A stretch of DNA of 64,000 nt from Lachnospiraceae bacterium (GCA_021769135.1 JAETTM010000026.1:16420-80419); one strand, 5' to 3'. Positions 1-8,905 are shown, counted from the stretch's first letter. Notes: a model not told the origin generated them from the letters alone. A program made the numbers and translations.

Positions 1-23
1 CATAACCGGAACAGGAGAATGGC

Positions 24-254
24 ATGAGACAGATGGAATTTAAAATGGAGCGCCGGGGCCTGCTGAAAGAGGGCGAGCGCGTGACCGTGACGGAAGGCGT
101 TCTTCCCAGCAATTATTATTATATCATTGACCCGTCATTAGCCATGTCAGGAAATTATCCGTTCCGTGACCGCCTGCTGGCAAGAGAAGGAACTGTTACA
201 AAGATTATTGAAAATGAGCGGGGCTTTTATGTAATGGTAGAATTCGAAGAATAA
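24..254 (+). CDS. small conserved-looking protein, function unknown
   Basis: Encodes 76 residues with no signal peptide or membrane segment. An AGGAG stands 6 bases before the ATG, so the start is well supported. The protein is charged (basic N-terminus, acidic C-terminal end) and has a run of tyrosines near residue 33. I do not recognise the family. It is followed by a 10-bp perfect hairpin and then RidA, so it probably ends the previous transcript, which begins outside the window. The reading frame is clean and the composition matches the neighbours, so it is probably a real gene; nothing supports a function. Confidence 0.6.
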   Translation: MRQMEFKMERRGLLKEGERVTVTEGVLPSNYYYIIDPSLAMSGNYPFRDRLLAREGTVTKIIENERGFYVMVEFEE

Positions 255-261
255 AGAATAC

Positions 262-294
262 CAAGTTTGCGTCTGTGCGGCATCCGCAAACTTG
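262..294 (+). terminator. intergenic hairpin, possible weak terminator
   Basis: Perfect 10-bp arms CAAGTTTGCG (262-271) and CGCAAACTTG (285-294) enclose a 13-base loop. Only TTATAT follows, so termination would be weak. It separates the small unknown gene from ridA. Confidence 0.5.
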
Positions 295-330
295 TTATAT
301 GCAAAAAGCTGCGCAGAAATGAGGTTGATT

Positions 331-708
331 ATGAAAAGAAAAGTATCCACAGACAAAGCACCGGCGGCGATTGGGCCGTATTCACAGGGGATTATCGCAG
401 GCTCTGTATTATACGCATCGGGCCAGATCCCCATTGACCCGGCAACGGGAAATATGAAAGGGGAAGACATCCTGGAGCAGGCGGAACAGGTGATGAAAAA
501 TGTAGGAGCCGTGCTGGATGAAGCGGGATTTTGTTACGAAGATGTGGTGAAGACCACCTGCTTTTTGGCGGACATGGCTGATTTTGCCGCATTTAATGGG
601 GTCTATGAGAAATATTTTACCGGGAAGCCGGCCAGAAGCTGCGTGGCGGTAAAGCAGCTGCCAAAGGACGCCCTTTGTGAAGTGGAAGTGATTGCCTGCC
701 ATGAATAA
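331..708 (+). CDS. ridA: RidA family imine/enamine deaminase
   Basis: RidA proteins hydrolyse reactive imines and enamines, such as 2-aminoacrylate released by PLP enzymes, and act as cytosolic homotrimers. The 125 residues match the usual family length. Visible family features are the N-terminal PAAIGPYSQ segment, a [10 protein letters not shown] stretch, and the C-terminal [20 protein letters not shown], which holds the substrate-binding arginine and glutamate. I chose the ATG at 331 because the upstream extension (to 292) is not family-like and GAGG lies just before 331. The stop overlaps the start of the downstream kinase gene, suggesting translational coupling. Confidence 0.92.
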   Translation: MKRKVSTDKAPAAIGPYSQGIIAGSVLYASGQIPIDPATGNMKGEDILEQAEQVMKNVGAVLDEAGFCYEDVVKTTCFLADMADFAAFNGVYEKYFTGKPARSCVAVKQLPKDALCEVEVIACHE

Positions 709-1207
709 CATTGTATTAATCGGCATGCCGGGGGCAGGGAAAAGCACGGTGGGTGTAGTGCTGGCCAAGCGTCTCGGCTGCCGTTTTGTGGATTCGGATA
801 TCGTAATCCAGGAAAAAACAGGGCTTCTTTTGCATGAAATCATTGAAAAGCAAGGACTGGACGGCTTCTTAAAGGTGGAAAACGAAGTAAATGCTTCGCT
901 GGAAGTAAAGCGGAGCGTGATTGCCACCGGCGGCAGCGTTATTTATGGGAAGGAAGCCATGGAACATCTGAAGGCGGTCGGAATGGTGATATACCTGAAA
1001 CTCTCTTATCCGGCGGTGGAAAGGCGGCTGGGGGATTTGAACGAACGGGGAGTGGCAGTAAGGGAAGGGCAAACCCTTTTGGATTTATACAGGGAAAGGA
1101 CGCCCTATTACGAACGCTATGCGGATATTATTTTGGACTGTGAAGATAAAACGATTAGGGATATTGTGGCAGAAATTTTTTCTTTCGTAAAATTAAGGAG
1201 AAGATGA
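701..1207 (+). CDS. shikimate kinase-like P-loop kinase
   Basis: A 168-residue P-loop kinase that by overall pattern belongs to the AroK family, which phosphorylates shikimate in aromatic amino acid synthesis. Visible: Walker [10 protein letters not shown] near residue 8, the DSD motif, ATGG in the middle, and a C-terminal [14 protein letters not shown]. The usual FR-x-x-E substrate-binding motif reads GFLKVENE here, so the arginine that contacts the shikimate carboxylate in typical enzymes appears to be missing. The second GG glycine of the ATGGG motif is also followed by Ser. It may be a divergent shikimate kinase or a kinase for another small molecule. The ATG lies inside the last codons of ridA. 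Confidence 0.75.
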   Translation: MNNIVLIGMPGAGKSTVGVVLAKRLGCRFVDSDIVIQEKTGLLLHEIIEKQGLDGFLKVENEVNASLEVKRSVIATGGSVIYGKEAMEHLKAVGMVIYLKLSYPAVERRLGDLNERGVAVREGQTLLDLYRERTPYYERYADIILDCEDKTIRDIVAEIFSFVKLRRR

Positions 1208-1222
1208 GGAGTTATCAGGGCA

Positions 1223-2134
1223 ATGAAAAAGGTATCATTTGGCAGCAGTCTGCTGTTATTTTTGGCTGCTTGTATATGGGGAGTGGCTTTTGTGGCGCAG
1301 AGCGTGGGAATGGATTATATGGGGCCGTGTACTTTTAACGGCATCCGGTTCCTCATCGGCGGTACAGTGCTTCTTCCCCTGGTTTATGTACGGATAAAAA
1401 GGAAAAAAAATACGCCGGACGAAATTCCGCCCGCGCTGACGTTGAAGGGCGGGATATGCTGCGGCCTTGCCATATGTGCGGCTTCTTTGTGCCAGCAGAT
1501 AGGGATTATGTATACTACGGTAGGGAAGGCAGGGTTTATCACTACGCTTTATATCATTATTGTTCCGGTTTTCGGGCTGTTCCTGCATAAAAAAGTGCCG
1601 GGGAAAGTGTGGATAGCGGCGGCAGTGGCGGCGGTAGGGATGTACATGCTTTGTATCAATGAAAGCTTTTCCATTGGGAAAGGCGATGCGTTTGTTTTTA
1701 TCTGTGCAATCATTTTTGCGGTACATATTCTGGTGATTGACTATTTTTCTCCGAAGACGGACGGGGTAGCGCTTTCCTGTATCCAGTTTTATACTGCAGG
1801 AATTATCTGTACGGCGGCTGCTTTCGTGGTGGAAACACCCACATGGGGGCAGTTCATTTCCGGCATTGTGCCGATTTTGTACGCCGGTATCATGTCCTGC
1901 GGAGTGGCTTATACTCTGCAGATTATCGGGCAGAAAAACCTGGAGCCTACGGTGGCATCCCTGATTTTGAGCATGGAGTCGGTGGTCTCTGTACTGGCGG
2001 GATGGGCGATACTCGGACAGGCGCTGTCGGCAAAGGAACTGGCAGGGTGCGCCCTTGTATTTGCGGCGGTGATTCTGGTGCAGTATAACAGGCCAGGCAG
2101 CCAAAAGGCGGAAAAGCATATAAAACAATGTTAA
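1223..2134 (+). CDS. DMT superfamily (EamA) transporter
   Basis: A 303-residue integral membrane protein with about ten hydrophobic segments arranged as two EamA repeats, the size and pattern of drug/metabolite transporters. Such proteins usually export amino acids or other small metabolites, or remain without known substrate. The N-terminus reads LLLFLAACIWGVAFV, typical of the first EamA helix. The C-terminal tail is hydrophilic and charged. It begins 15 bases after the kinase gene and so is probably the last gene of a ridA-kinase-transporter transcript. The substrate cannot be deduced. Confidence 0.88.
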   Translation: MKKVSFGSSLLLFLAACIWGVAFVAQSVGMDYMGPCTFNGIRFLIGGTVLLPLVYVRIKRKKNTPDEIPPALTLKGGICCGLAICAASLCQQIGIMYTTVGKAGFITTLYIIIVPVFGLFLHKKVPGKVWIAAAVAAVGMYMLCINESFSIGKGDAFVFICAIIFAVHILVIDYFSPKTDGVALSCIQFYTAGIICTAAAFVVETPTWGQFISGIVPILYAGIMSCGVAYTLQIIGQKNLEPTVASLILSMESVVSVLAGWAILGQALSAKELAGCALVFAAVILVQYNRPGSQKAEKHIKQC

Positions 2135-2143
2135 AACATTATC

Positions 2144-2213
2144 TTGATTTAAAAGCCATGCTGTAAGTGTTTGGATTCAACCTAACGGATATCGACAGGG
2201 TTAAAAAGTAAAG
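2144..2213 (+). pseudogene. degenerate fragment related to the 63-residue gene at 5905-6096
   Basis: In one frame this reads LKAML, a stop, then VFGFNLTDIDRVKK and a final stop. The intact gene on the other strand at 5905-6096 ends IKAFLNLSGVNLTDIDKIKE. The two match position by position over about 20 residues, with a stop codon in the fragment. No start or upstream coding part remains. It is therefore a dead 3' end of the same small-gene family, about 3.7 kb from its relative. Confidence 0.55.
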
Positions 2214-2399
2214 AATAGAAATTTTGAGTATGGAGTGTACACTATGTCTGTATTATTATGGACATAATGTAATTCTTTTGCTATACTTTTTTCAAAGCAT
2301 ATATTTCTGATATTCTATTTTCACTCTAATGAAGTATCATTCCACTGACTATGAAAGGCCATCAAGTGAAATCGTGCTTTTATTTCAGACAAATTATGA

Positions 2400-2522
2400 A
2401 ACAGGACAGGGGAACTCCAATTCCACGGGATGAAATCCTATTTCTACCAGGATGAATACGGCCAGATTGCGCCGACTTCTCAGGAAAGGATTAAGAAGAT
2501 AGCAAAGGAGGAGGAAGGCTGA
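2400..2522 (+). pseudogene. probable tryptophan synthase beta-like fragment
   Basis: An open stretch without start codon reads HGMKSYFYQDEYGQIAP and then continues into a lysine/glutamate-rich tail ending at TGA. The first part resembles, from memory, the internal HGMK-YxxQDExGQI segment of tryptophan synthase beta chains. The SxSAGLDYPG segment that should follow is absent. It looks like a small leftover of trpB joined to unrelated sequence. The rest of 2135-2654 holds only the fragment at 2144 and no other recognisable feature. Confidence 0.4.
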
Positions 2523-2654
2523 ATTGTTGCAGATGGACAAAAGAAAACAGGAAATATCGGGAACTTTCGGAATAAAAGGGTATAATGGAATGTGTAGCGA
2601 TAAAATTGATACGCAGTTGGTGGAAAACAGGCCATGAAGGCAGGAGGAAGCCGT

Positions 2655-3512
2655 ATGGATTGGGTAGAAATGATAGAAAATGCCCTTAAATACATCGAAG
2701 AAAATATCGCTGAAGATTTGACGGCCGGCGGGATAGCGAAGGAAGTGGGCATATCACCGTTCTATTTCCAGAAAGGTTTTTCCATGCTGTGCGGTTATTC
2801 GGTAGGCGAGTATATCAGGATGAGGCGGATGTCTTTGGCCGGCAGCGAATGGCTGGCATCGGATTGCAAAGTGATTGATTTGGCTTTGAAATACGGATAC
2901 GATTCGCCGGACAGCTTCACAAAAGCTTTTACCCGGTTTCATGGGAGCACGCCTATGGAAGTGCGGCGAAACGGTGCGCTGGTCAAGGCATTTGCCCCGC
3001 TGCATATCAGGCTTACATTGGAAGGAGGCAGCACGATGGAATACAGAGTGGAAGTGAAGCCCGCGTTCCAGGTGATGGGCGTATCAAAAATGTTTTCTTA
3101 TGAGACGGCGAATAGGGATATTCCCCGATATTGGGATGAAATCCATGTACAGGCGGCGGTGAAGCCGGTGAAAGGAATGTACGGAATCTGTTTTGATGAG
3201 GAAATGAGCGGCAACAGGTTCCGCTATATGATAGGGGATGACCTGAATGAAGAGGAAGCGGTGGGGAAGGGCCTGGAAATCCATGAAGTGCCCCGGCACA
3301 CATGGGCAGTTTTCCCATGCCGCGGGGCAATGCCGCTTCCGCTTCAGGAGGTGAACCGGCGAATCTTTTCGGAATGGCTGCCGGCAAGCGGTTATGAAAT
3401 TACGGAAGGCTATAACATTGAATATTACAGCAATCCGGTTGATTTTAAAGGGGGCACACAGGACCCGGAATATTATGCGGAAGTCTGGATTCCGGTAACG
3501 GAGAGGCGGTAA
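2655..3512 (+). CDS. AraC family regulator with GyrI-like effector domain
   Basis: A 285-residue two-domain regulator. Residues about 5-105 form an AraC-type double helix-turn-helix (IAKEVGISPFYFQKGF, then a second helix around DSPDSFTKAFTRFHG). Residues about 125-285 form a GyrI-like/effector-binding domain starting at MEYRVEVKPAFQVMGV. This architecture is known from SoxS/Rob-like and multidrug-sensing regulators. I chose the ATG at 2655, which has AGGAGG close upstream, over 2634. Its 3' end overlaps the convergent MATE exporter gene by 40 bp; that exporter is a plausible but unproven target. Confidence 0.88.
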   Translation: MDWVEMIENALKYIEENIAEDLTAGGIAKEVGISPFYFQKGFSMLCGYSVGEYIRMRRMSLAGSEWLASDCKVIDLALKYGYDSPDSFTKAFTRFHGSTPMEVRRNGALVKAFAPLHIRLTLEGGSTMEYRVEVKPAFQVMGVSKMFSYETANRDIPRYWDEIHVQAAVKPVKGMYGICFDEEMSGNRFRYMIGDDLNEEEAVGKGLEIHEVPRHTWAVFPCRGAMPLPLQEVNRRIFSEWLPASGYEITEGYNIEYYSNPVDFKGGTQDPEYYAEVWIPVTERR

Positions 3513-4822
3513 AACGAAACGGACAACACCATAGCGATAGTCCAGCCGATTGGCCATGCGCACCATATTCCGATAGGTGAATTCGTCCAGCCGGAAAGGA
3601 TGAAGGCTAAGGCCACCCGCAGAATCAGGTCGGTGAATGTGGCAGCCATAAACTGCCCCATGGCGCTTATGCCGCGCAAAACCCCGTCCGCCGTCAGCTT
3701 GGCGGACACTACGAAGTAGAAGGGGGAAAGTATCCATAAAAATTGCTGGCCCGTCATCAATGCGGCAACGGAATCCTCTTCCATGAACAGGAGCAATACG
3801 TACCTGCCGAAGAAAATATAGAGGATACAGAAGGGGATGCACAGGCACCATACCATTTTCAGCCCGGCGCGGAAGCCCCCCTTAATCCGCCCATATTGGC
3901 GTGCGCCCAGGTTTTGGGCCGAGAAGTTGGAAATCCCGTTGCCGATGGTGGTAAAGGATGTAATAATCAGGTTATTCAGCTTCACCGCTGCGGAATAGCC
4001 CGCCATAACGGAAGGGCCAAACCCGTTGATAACGCTTTGAATCATAATATTTCCCACGGAAATGAAGCTTTGCTGTAAAATGCTCGGAACGGCAACCACA
4101 ATAATCTTCTTCAAAAGATTCCAGTCAAAGAGGGGAACTTTTCCCTGAACCGGAATTTTATTCAGCCGTATCCATACGGTGATGACCGCTAAAATACAGC
4201 TTACCCCCTGGCAGAGGAAGGTGGCCCATGCCACGCCGGCCACGCCCATGTGAAAGCTTTTTACGAACAGGATATCCACGGCGATATTGGAAGTGGAGGA
4301 TATGGCCAGAAAATAGAAGGGGGTTTTGGAATCGCCCAACGCGGAGAAAATTCCGGTTGCGATATTGTAAAAGAATACAAAGGGAAGGCCCCATACATAA
4401 ATATCCAGATAGAGCCGGGAATCCGCAAAGACATCTTCCGGCGTCCGGATTAAATGCAGCAGCGGCGAGCAGCCTAAAATCCCGGCAAACATTAACAGGG
4501 CGCAGATAACGGCGCTGAAAATGCAGGCGGTGGACACTGCGGTTTTCAGCTTTCCGTAATCCTTTGCCCCGAACAGCTGAGAGACGATGATGGAACAGCC
4601 CATGTTGCAGCCAAAGGCAAAGGCGATAAAAATCAGTGTGATTTCATAACTGTTCCCCACGGCGGCCAGCGCATTTTCGCCGATAAACTTGCCCGCTACC
4701 AGGCTGTCAGCTATGTTATAAAGCTGCTGGAAGATAATGCTCCCGAACAGGGGAAGGCAGAACTTCCATAATACTTTTTCAGGTTTTCCTACGGTCAAGT
4801 CTTTGTTCATATGTATATCCAT
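3473..4822 (-). CDS. MATE family efflux transporter
   Basis: A 449-residue membrane protein with about twelve hydrophobic segments in two halves, the normal MATE length. MATE proteins export cationic drugs or metabolites using H+ or Na+ gradients. Family-like stretches include the N-terminal GKPEKVLWKFCLPLFGSIIFQQ region and the Q-LYNIADSLVAG segment in the first helices. The start is uncertain: ATG at 4822 is only 1 base from GGAG, while ATG at 4810 is about 13 bases away. It is divergent from a LysR gene, which commonly controls such a neighbour, and convergent with the AraC/GyrI gene, overlapping it by 40 bp. Confidence 0.92.
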   Translation of the reverse strand: MDIHMNKDLTVGKPEKVLWKFCLPLFGSIIFQQLYNIADSLVAGKFIGENALAAVGNSYEITLIFIAFAFGCNMGCSIIVSQLFGAKDYGKLKTAVSTACIFSAVICALLMFAGILGCSPLLHLIRTPEDVFADSRLYLDIYVWGLPFVFFYNIATGIFSALGDSKTPFYFLAISSTSNIAVDILFVKSFHMGVAGVAWATFLCQGVSCILAVITVWIRLNKIPVQGKVPLFDWNLLKKIIVVAVPSILQQSFISVGNIMIQSVINGFGPSVMAGYSAAVKLNNLIITSFTTIGNGISNFSAQNLGARQYGRIKGGFRAGLKMVWCLCIPFCILYIFFGRYVLLLFMEEDSVAALMTGQQFLWILSPFYFVVSAKLTADGVLRGISAMGQFMAATFTDLILRVALAFILSGWTNSPIGIWCAWPIGWTIAMVLSVSFYRLSVTGIQTSA

Positions 4823-4961
4823 GCTCCTTTTTGAAATTGATTTTAATTTTTGGATGATTTACATGTTTCCAAAAGCGTATTATAATGCATTTAATGAAAT
4901 ATGAAAAATATATATAATATATTGGAGAGATATAAAAAATATATGGGAGATATGAAAATCG
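4823..4961. promoter_or_regulatory. A+T-rich divergent promoter region of MATE and LysR genes
   Basis: The 139 bp between the two divergent starts is very A+T-rich, with many ATAT steps. LysR regulators usually bind T-N11-A sites between themselves and a divergent target. Several such spacings are possible here, so I name no specific operator. Confidence 0.4.
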
Positions 4962-5867
4962 ATGGATATCAATTTTGAATATTATAAAATCTTTTATTAT
5001 GTGGCGAAATATGGGAATATTACTAAGGCCGCCGCCGCATTGGGAAGCAGCCAGCCCAATGTAACGCGGATTATGAAACTCTTGGAAGCGCAGCTGAACT
5101 GCCGCCTGTTTGTCCGGGAGACCAGGGGCATCAGCCTGACGGAGGAAGGGAAGCTGCTTTACTCCCATGTGGAAATTGCATATAGGCATTTGGCAAATGC
5201 TCAGGAGGAAATATACAGGCAGGACTCGAAAAGGTGCGGTACTGTGGAAATAGGGGCGACGGAAACGGCGCTCCATCTTTTCCTGTTGAATGCGCTGCGG
5301 GGGTTTAAGCTGGCATATCCGGCCATCAGAATTAAAATCCATAATCACACAACACCGGAAACGGTGGGGCATTTGGTTAGCGGCAAGCTGGATTTTGCGG
5401 TAGTTACTACGCCTTTCGAAGCGGGGAAAAAGGTTTCCTGCATAAATGTGCTGGATTTTGAGGAAATACTGGTGGGAGGGATGCAGTATGAAAACCTGTG
5501 CGGCGGCGCATTGGAGCTGGAAGAAATGAAAAATTATCCATGGGTCGGGTTGGGGAAAGAGAGCGCAACTTATCGGTGGTATAAGGATTTTTTCATCGCC
5601 CACAAGTTAGATATGGAGCCGGATATGGAAGTGGCCACCTTTGACCTGATACTGCCATTGATTGAAAATAATTTTGGAATTGGTTTCGTGCCCGAAAAGC
5701 TGGCGCGGCCTTTGCTGGAAGAAAAACGGATTGTGCAAATACCAATCAACTGTTCCATCCCAGGGCGCTCTATACAGCTCATAGCGGATAAGGGGAGGGG
5801 AAAAAGCATGGCGGCGGATACCTTGTATAAATATCTAAAAAGTGTAAAGACCTTGGAACTTCAATAG
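4962..5867 (+). CDS. LysR family transcriptional regulator
   Basis: A 301-residue LysR-type regulator of normal length. Residues 1-60 are the winged helix-turn-helix (FYYVAKYGNITKAAAALGSS followed by QPNVTRIMKLLEAQLNCRLF). The rest is a periplasmic-binding-protein-like effector domain, with a VGLGKES stretch and a C-terminal NNFGIGFVPEKLA segment typical of the family. It is transcribed away from the MATE exporter, making that gene its likely target. The ligand is unknown. The start follows GGGAGAT and has no competing upstream ATG. Confidence 0.92.
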   Translation: MDINFEYYKIFYYVAKYGNITKAAAALGSSQPNVTRIMKLLEAQLNCRLFVRETRGISLTEEGKLLYSHVEIAYRHLANAQEEIYRQDSKRCGTVEIGATETALHLFLLNALRGFKLAYPAIRIKIHNHTTPETVGHLVSGKLDFAVVTTPFEAGKKVSCINVLDFEEILVGGMQYENLCGGALELEEMKNYPWVGLGKESATYRWYKDFFIAHKLDMEPDMEVATFDLILPLIENNFGIGFVPEKLARPLLEEKRIVQIPINCSIPGRSIQLIADKGRGKSMAADTLYKYLKSVKTLELQ

Positions 5868-5904
5868 ACTTTACACTTTAGCTTTTGTCATGCAGTGCCT
5901 GCTT

Positions 5905-6096
5905 TTATTCTTTAATTTTATCAATGTCGGTAAGGTTAACACCTGATAAGTTTAAAAAGGCTTTGATTGTCAAGTATTCATCTTTTAGCTTTGCGTATGT
6001 TTCGGTCGCATTTTCTTTCTTTGCTAATAGCATATATTCCTGAATCTTTCTGAAGTCATCAAGAGCTTGTTTGGTTACTTCGATACCTGATGGCAT
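5905..6096 (-). CDS. small protein of unknown family
   Basis: I give a 63-residue product starting at MPSGIEVTKQ, because AGGTGAT stands 7 bases before this ATG. An upstream ATG at 6114 would add six residues but lacks a binding site. The protein is predicted helical, mixed charge, without membrane segment, ending in NLTDIDKIKE. A broken fragment of a relative lies at 2144-2213, so this small gene belongs to a family repeated in this genome. I do not recognise a domain; its size would fit an antitoxin-like or phage-derived helical protein, but nothing else supports that. Confidence 0.6.
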   Translation of the reverse strand: MPSGIEVTKQALDDFRKIQEYMLLAKKENATETYAKLKDEYLTIKAFLNLSGVNLTDIDKIKE

Positions 6097-6186
6097 ATAA
6101 TCACCTACCTTCATATTGTGGCTGGTTTTGGCTGTTACAATTTTATTATATAGGATTGTGTAGGAAGTGTAAAGCTTATTTGATGT

Positions 6187-7101
6187 TTACCGGTTGGCCA
6201 ACTCCTTTTTGTAGGAGGAAGGGTTCATATGGACCAGCTGCCGGAAGGCGGTGGTAAAGGTGGACATATTGCGGAAACCGGACTGATAGCAGGCATCGGT
6301 GACGCTGGCCCCGGCTTCCAACAGCGTTTTGCTGTGGTGGATTTTTAAGGTGGTCAGGTAATCGGAAAGGTTGGTATTAAAGTATTCTTTAAACAGGCGG
6401 GAAACATATTCCCGGCGGTAGAAGAAATGCTGTGCGATTTCCGATGTGGTATTCAGGCTAAGGTAGGAGTCATCGACGTACTGCTTAATCTTCAGGATGT
6501 TGTCCGGAATATTCTGCTGTATATAATCGGAGGTAGTGGCATAGCGGTCTAAAAAGCAAAACAGCTGGATGATATAGCTGTAGGCCAACAGCGCCGTGTC
6601 GGGGGTCGGATGGGAAAAAATACTGTCGATTTTGCCTAAGTATTCGTAAAGCGTATTCAGGTGCCTGGCGGGCAACAGAATACAGCCGGCATCCTGGCGA
6701 AGGAAGCCGGGGTTTAAATCAATGCCGAACAGATGAAAGGCTTCTTCATCGAAGAGGAATACATAGCGCTCATATTCGCTTTCGGACAGCAGGCGTGTGG
6801 TATGGATGCAATTCGGCTTGAACAGCATCAACATGCCGGGCTGGCGCCGAAAGCAGTAATTGTCAATAATAAAAGCGACATCGCCTTGTGCGGCAAAGGA
6901 AAGTTCATAATGCTCCTGTTGGTGGAGCGTCTCGGAATAGGAGGAATAGGTGTGGTAATTTTTGCGGTGGGAGTATACCAGATGCTCCCCCAGCCAATAG
7001 TCAATCCATCCCCTGGCGTCTTGATAACTTTTCCATCCCGAAAAAGAAAGAAATGGAAAATATGCACTAAAATCTGCGTGAGAAATAGGAAAAAAATGCA
7101 T
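6187..7101 (-). CDS. AraC family regulator of the sulfatase operon (inferred)
   Basis: A 304-residue AraC-type regulator. The N-terminal 180 residues form a cupin-like sensing domain (YELSFAAQGDVAFIIDNYCF). The C-terminal 100 residues hold two helix-turn-helix units (TSEIAQHFFYRREYVSRLFK and TDACYQSGFRNMSTFTTAFR). The ATG at 7101 has a perfect GGAGG at 5-base spacing; an upstream GTG at 7122 does not. It is divergent from the sulfatase operon. Two copies of an 11-bp direct repeat, 21 bp apart, lie between them, as expected for an AraC activator site. The inducer is presumably a sulfated sugar, by context only. Confidence 0.9.
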   Translation of the reverse strand: MHFFPISHADFSAYFPFLSFSGWKSYQDARGWIDYWLGEHLVYSHRKNYHTYSSYSETLHQQEHYELSFAAQGDVAFIIDNYCFRRQPGMLMLFKPNCIHTTRLLSESEYERYVFLFDEEAFHLFGIDLNPGFLRQDAGCILLPARHLNTLYEYLGKIDSIFSHPTPDTALLAYSYIIQLFCFLDRYATTSDYIQQNIPDNILKIKQYVDDSYLSLNTTSEIAQHFFYRREYVSRLFKEYFNTNLSDYLTTLKIHHSKTLLEAGASVTDACYQSGFRNMSTFTTAFRQLVHMNPSSYKKELANR

Positions 7102-7115
7102 TTTGCCTCCTTTGA

Positions 7116-7147
7116 ATATCACAAATCCATCAGTTTATATCACAAAT
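7116..7147. promoter_or_regulatory. direct-repeat operator, probable AraC site
   Basis: ATATCACAAAT occurs at 7116-7126 and again at 7137-7147, exactly 21 bp (two helical turns) apart. The site lies just upstream of the -35 position of the promoter below, the usual place for AraC-type activation. Confidence 0.6.
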
Positions 7148-7151
7148 GCGG

Positions 7152-7180
7152 TATAAGTTTAAATTTGTTAATGATATAAT
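7152..7180 (+). promoter_or_regulatory. SigA-type promoter of the sulfatase operon
   Basis: A perfect TATAAT at 7175-7180 is preceded 17 bp upstream by TATAAG, a poor -35. A strong -10 with weak -35 fits activator dependence. The first start codon lies about 70 bp downstream. Confidence 0.5.
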
Positions 7181-7250
7181 CGTATCATAACATGAATGGA
7201 TGGGTTGTCAATACCTAAAATGGATTTCCAGAAAAAGAACGGGGGCGGGA

Positions 7251-8675
7251 ATGGGCAGAGAAACGAAAAAAACGAATATGATATGGATTATGGCAGACCA
7301 GCTGCGGGCCGATATGGTGGGATGCAACGGAGACCCGAATGTGCATACGCCGAATATCGATGCATTGGCGCAAGAGGGCGTGAATTTTTACCGTGCGGTG
7401 AGTACCTATCCGCTGTGCTGCCCGGCGAGGGGAACAATGCTTACGGGGATTTATCCTAACCGGTGCACATTGGGGCATGAATACCGAATGCCTGTTGACC
7501 AGAAAACAATCGCCAACGTGCTTTCTGAAGCGGGATACCATACGGCGTGGATTGGAAAATGGCATTTGGATGGGGCCCATGAGCATATGGGAAGAATCGC
7601 TTTTCATCATGTGCCCAAGCAGAGGCGGGGAGGGTTTGACTATTGGATGGGGTATGAAAATAATAACAGCCAATTCGACTGTTATGTCCATGGGGGCGGA
7701 GAGGGGTTCGGTGAAATATCGCCCAGGAAGCTGGAGGGATATGAGACGGATTGCCTGACGGATATTTTTTTGCGCTATTTAGAGAAAAGGCCTAAGGACA
7801 AGCCCTTCTTCGCAGTGCTTTCGGTGCAGCCGCCCCACAACCCGTATGTGGCGCCGGAGCGCAACCGGAATTATCGGGGGGAAGAACTAAAGCTGCGCCC
7901 GAATATGCTGCCTGAAATGCCGCCATATGAAGAGTTTAACGGGCGTATGCGGGCGAACCTGGCAAATGCTTATGCCATGATTGAGAACTATGATGAAAAT
8001 GTAGGACGGATTGTGGACTATCTGAAAGAAAACGGGCTTTATGAGGATACCGTGATTCTGTTTTTCAGCGACCATGGAGATGCTCACGGCGCTCATGGGC
8101 AGGAGCGGAAGACAAACCCCTTGGAAGAGTCCATCCGGGTACCATTTATCGTGGGAGGCAAAAGGCTTTCCGAAAATCCGGAATTGGCTGGTATCCGCAT
8201 GCCCCATGTGCTGGCCACCATCGATATAGCACCTACTTCCCTGGGGCTTTTGGGGATACGGATACCGAAGGAATGGGAGGGGTGCGACTATTCCTTGTTG
8301 TGCCACAGGAAGAGCAACAGCTTTTCCTATCCCACATCGGCCTATATACAGAACATTATCCCCGAGCACCATACCCATAGCGTGGAGCTGCCTTGGCGGG
8401 GAGTGGTGACGATGGACGGATGGAAATATGTCTGCCTGGAGGGTACGCCCTGGATGCTGTTTGACTTGAATCAGGACCCTTATGAACTGCGGAACATGGC
8501 TCTTTGCGGAATTGCAAGGGAAAAGAGGGCGGAGCTTCACAGGCAGCTGGAAGGATGGCTTGAACGGACAGGAGATAAGTTTATACTGCCGAAAATCAAT
8601 TTCCGAAATGATTTGTATGAGGATACGAGGGAGACATTCGGATATCCGTATTATGAAGAGGATGACGGGATATAG
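7251..8675 (+). CDS. Cys-type S1 family sulfatase
   Basis: A 474-residue arylsulfatase-fold enzyme predicted to remove sulfate esters from glycans. The formylglycine motif C-x-P-x-R is present as CCPAR at residues 56-60, followed by GTMLTG, so it is the Cys type that anaerobes mature with anSME. Metal-site residues are visible in MADQLRADM near the N-terminus and in FFSDHGD in the second half. No signal peptide is visible, so it should be cytoplasmic and act on imported oligosaccharides. No anSME gene is in this window. I chose ATG 7251, preceded by a G-rich binding site, over the 7200 extension. First gene of the operon. Confidence 0.93.
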   Translation: MGRETKKTNMIWIMADQLRADMVGCNGDPNVHTPNIDALAQEGVNFYRAVSTYPLCCPARGTMLTGIYPNRCTLGHEYRMPVDQKTIANVLSEAGYHTAWIGKWHLDGAHEHMGRIAFHHVPKQRRGGFDYWMGYENNNSQFDCYVHGGGEGFGEISPRKLEGYETDCLTDIFLRYLEKRPKDKPFFAVLSVQPPHNPYVAPERNRNYRGEELKLRPNMLPEMPPYEEFNGRMRANLANAYAMIENYDENVGRIVDYLKENGLYEDTVILFFSDHGDAHGAHGQERKTNPLEESIRVPFIVGGKRLSENPELAGIRMPHVLATIDIAPTSLGLLGIRIPKEWEGCDYSLLCHRKSNSFSYPTSAYIQNIIPEHHTHSVELPWRGVVTMDGWKYVCLEGTPWMLFDLNQDPYELRNMALCGIAREKRAELHRQLEGWLERTGDKFILPKINFRNDLYEDTRETFGYPYYEEDDGI

Positions 8676-8905
8676 GGTCTGGGGCGGACGGAAGCTGTAT
8701 CATCATGTCTTGGGAAAGCGGGAGCCTTAACAAAGGGGGAGGATGGCAGGAAAAAAGCCTAAGCCGCACTGCTGTACGGCGAAAAGAAAGCGAATGTATG
8801 GCGGCAGGGAGCGCCATAAGGAAAAGAAACAGAATATGGGAATCCGGGCCGGTGCTGCACCTACGGATTCTATCATGAAAAAGCAGCGCAGAAATGAGGA
8901 AAAGA

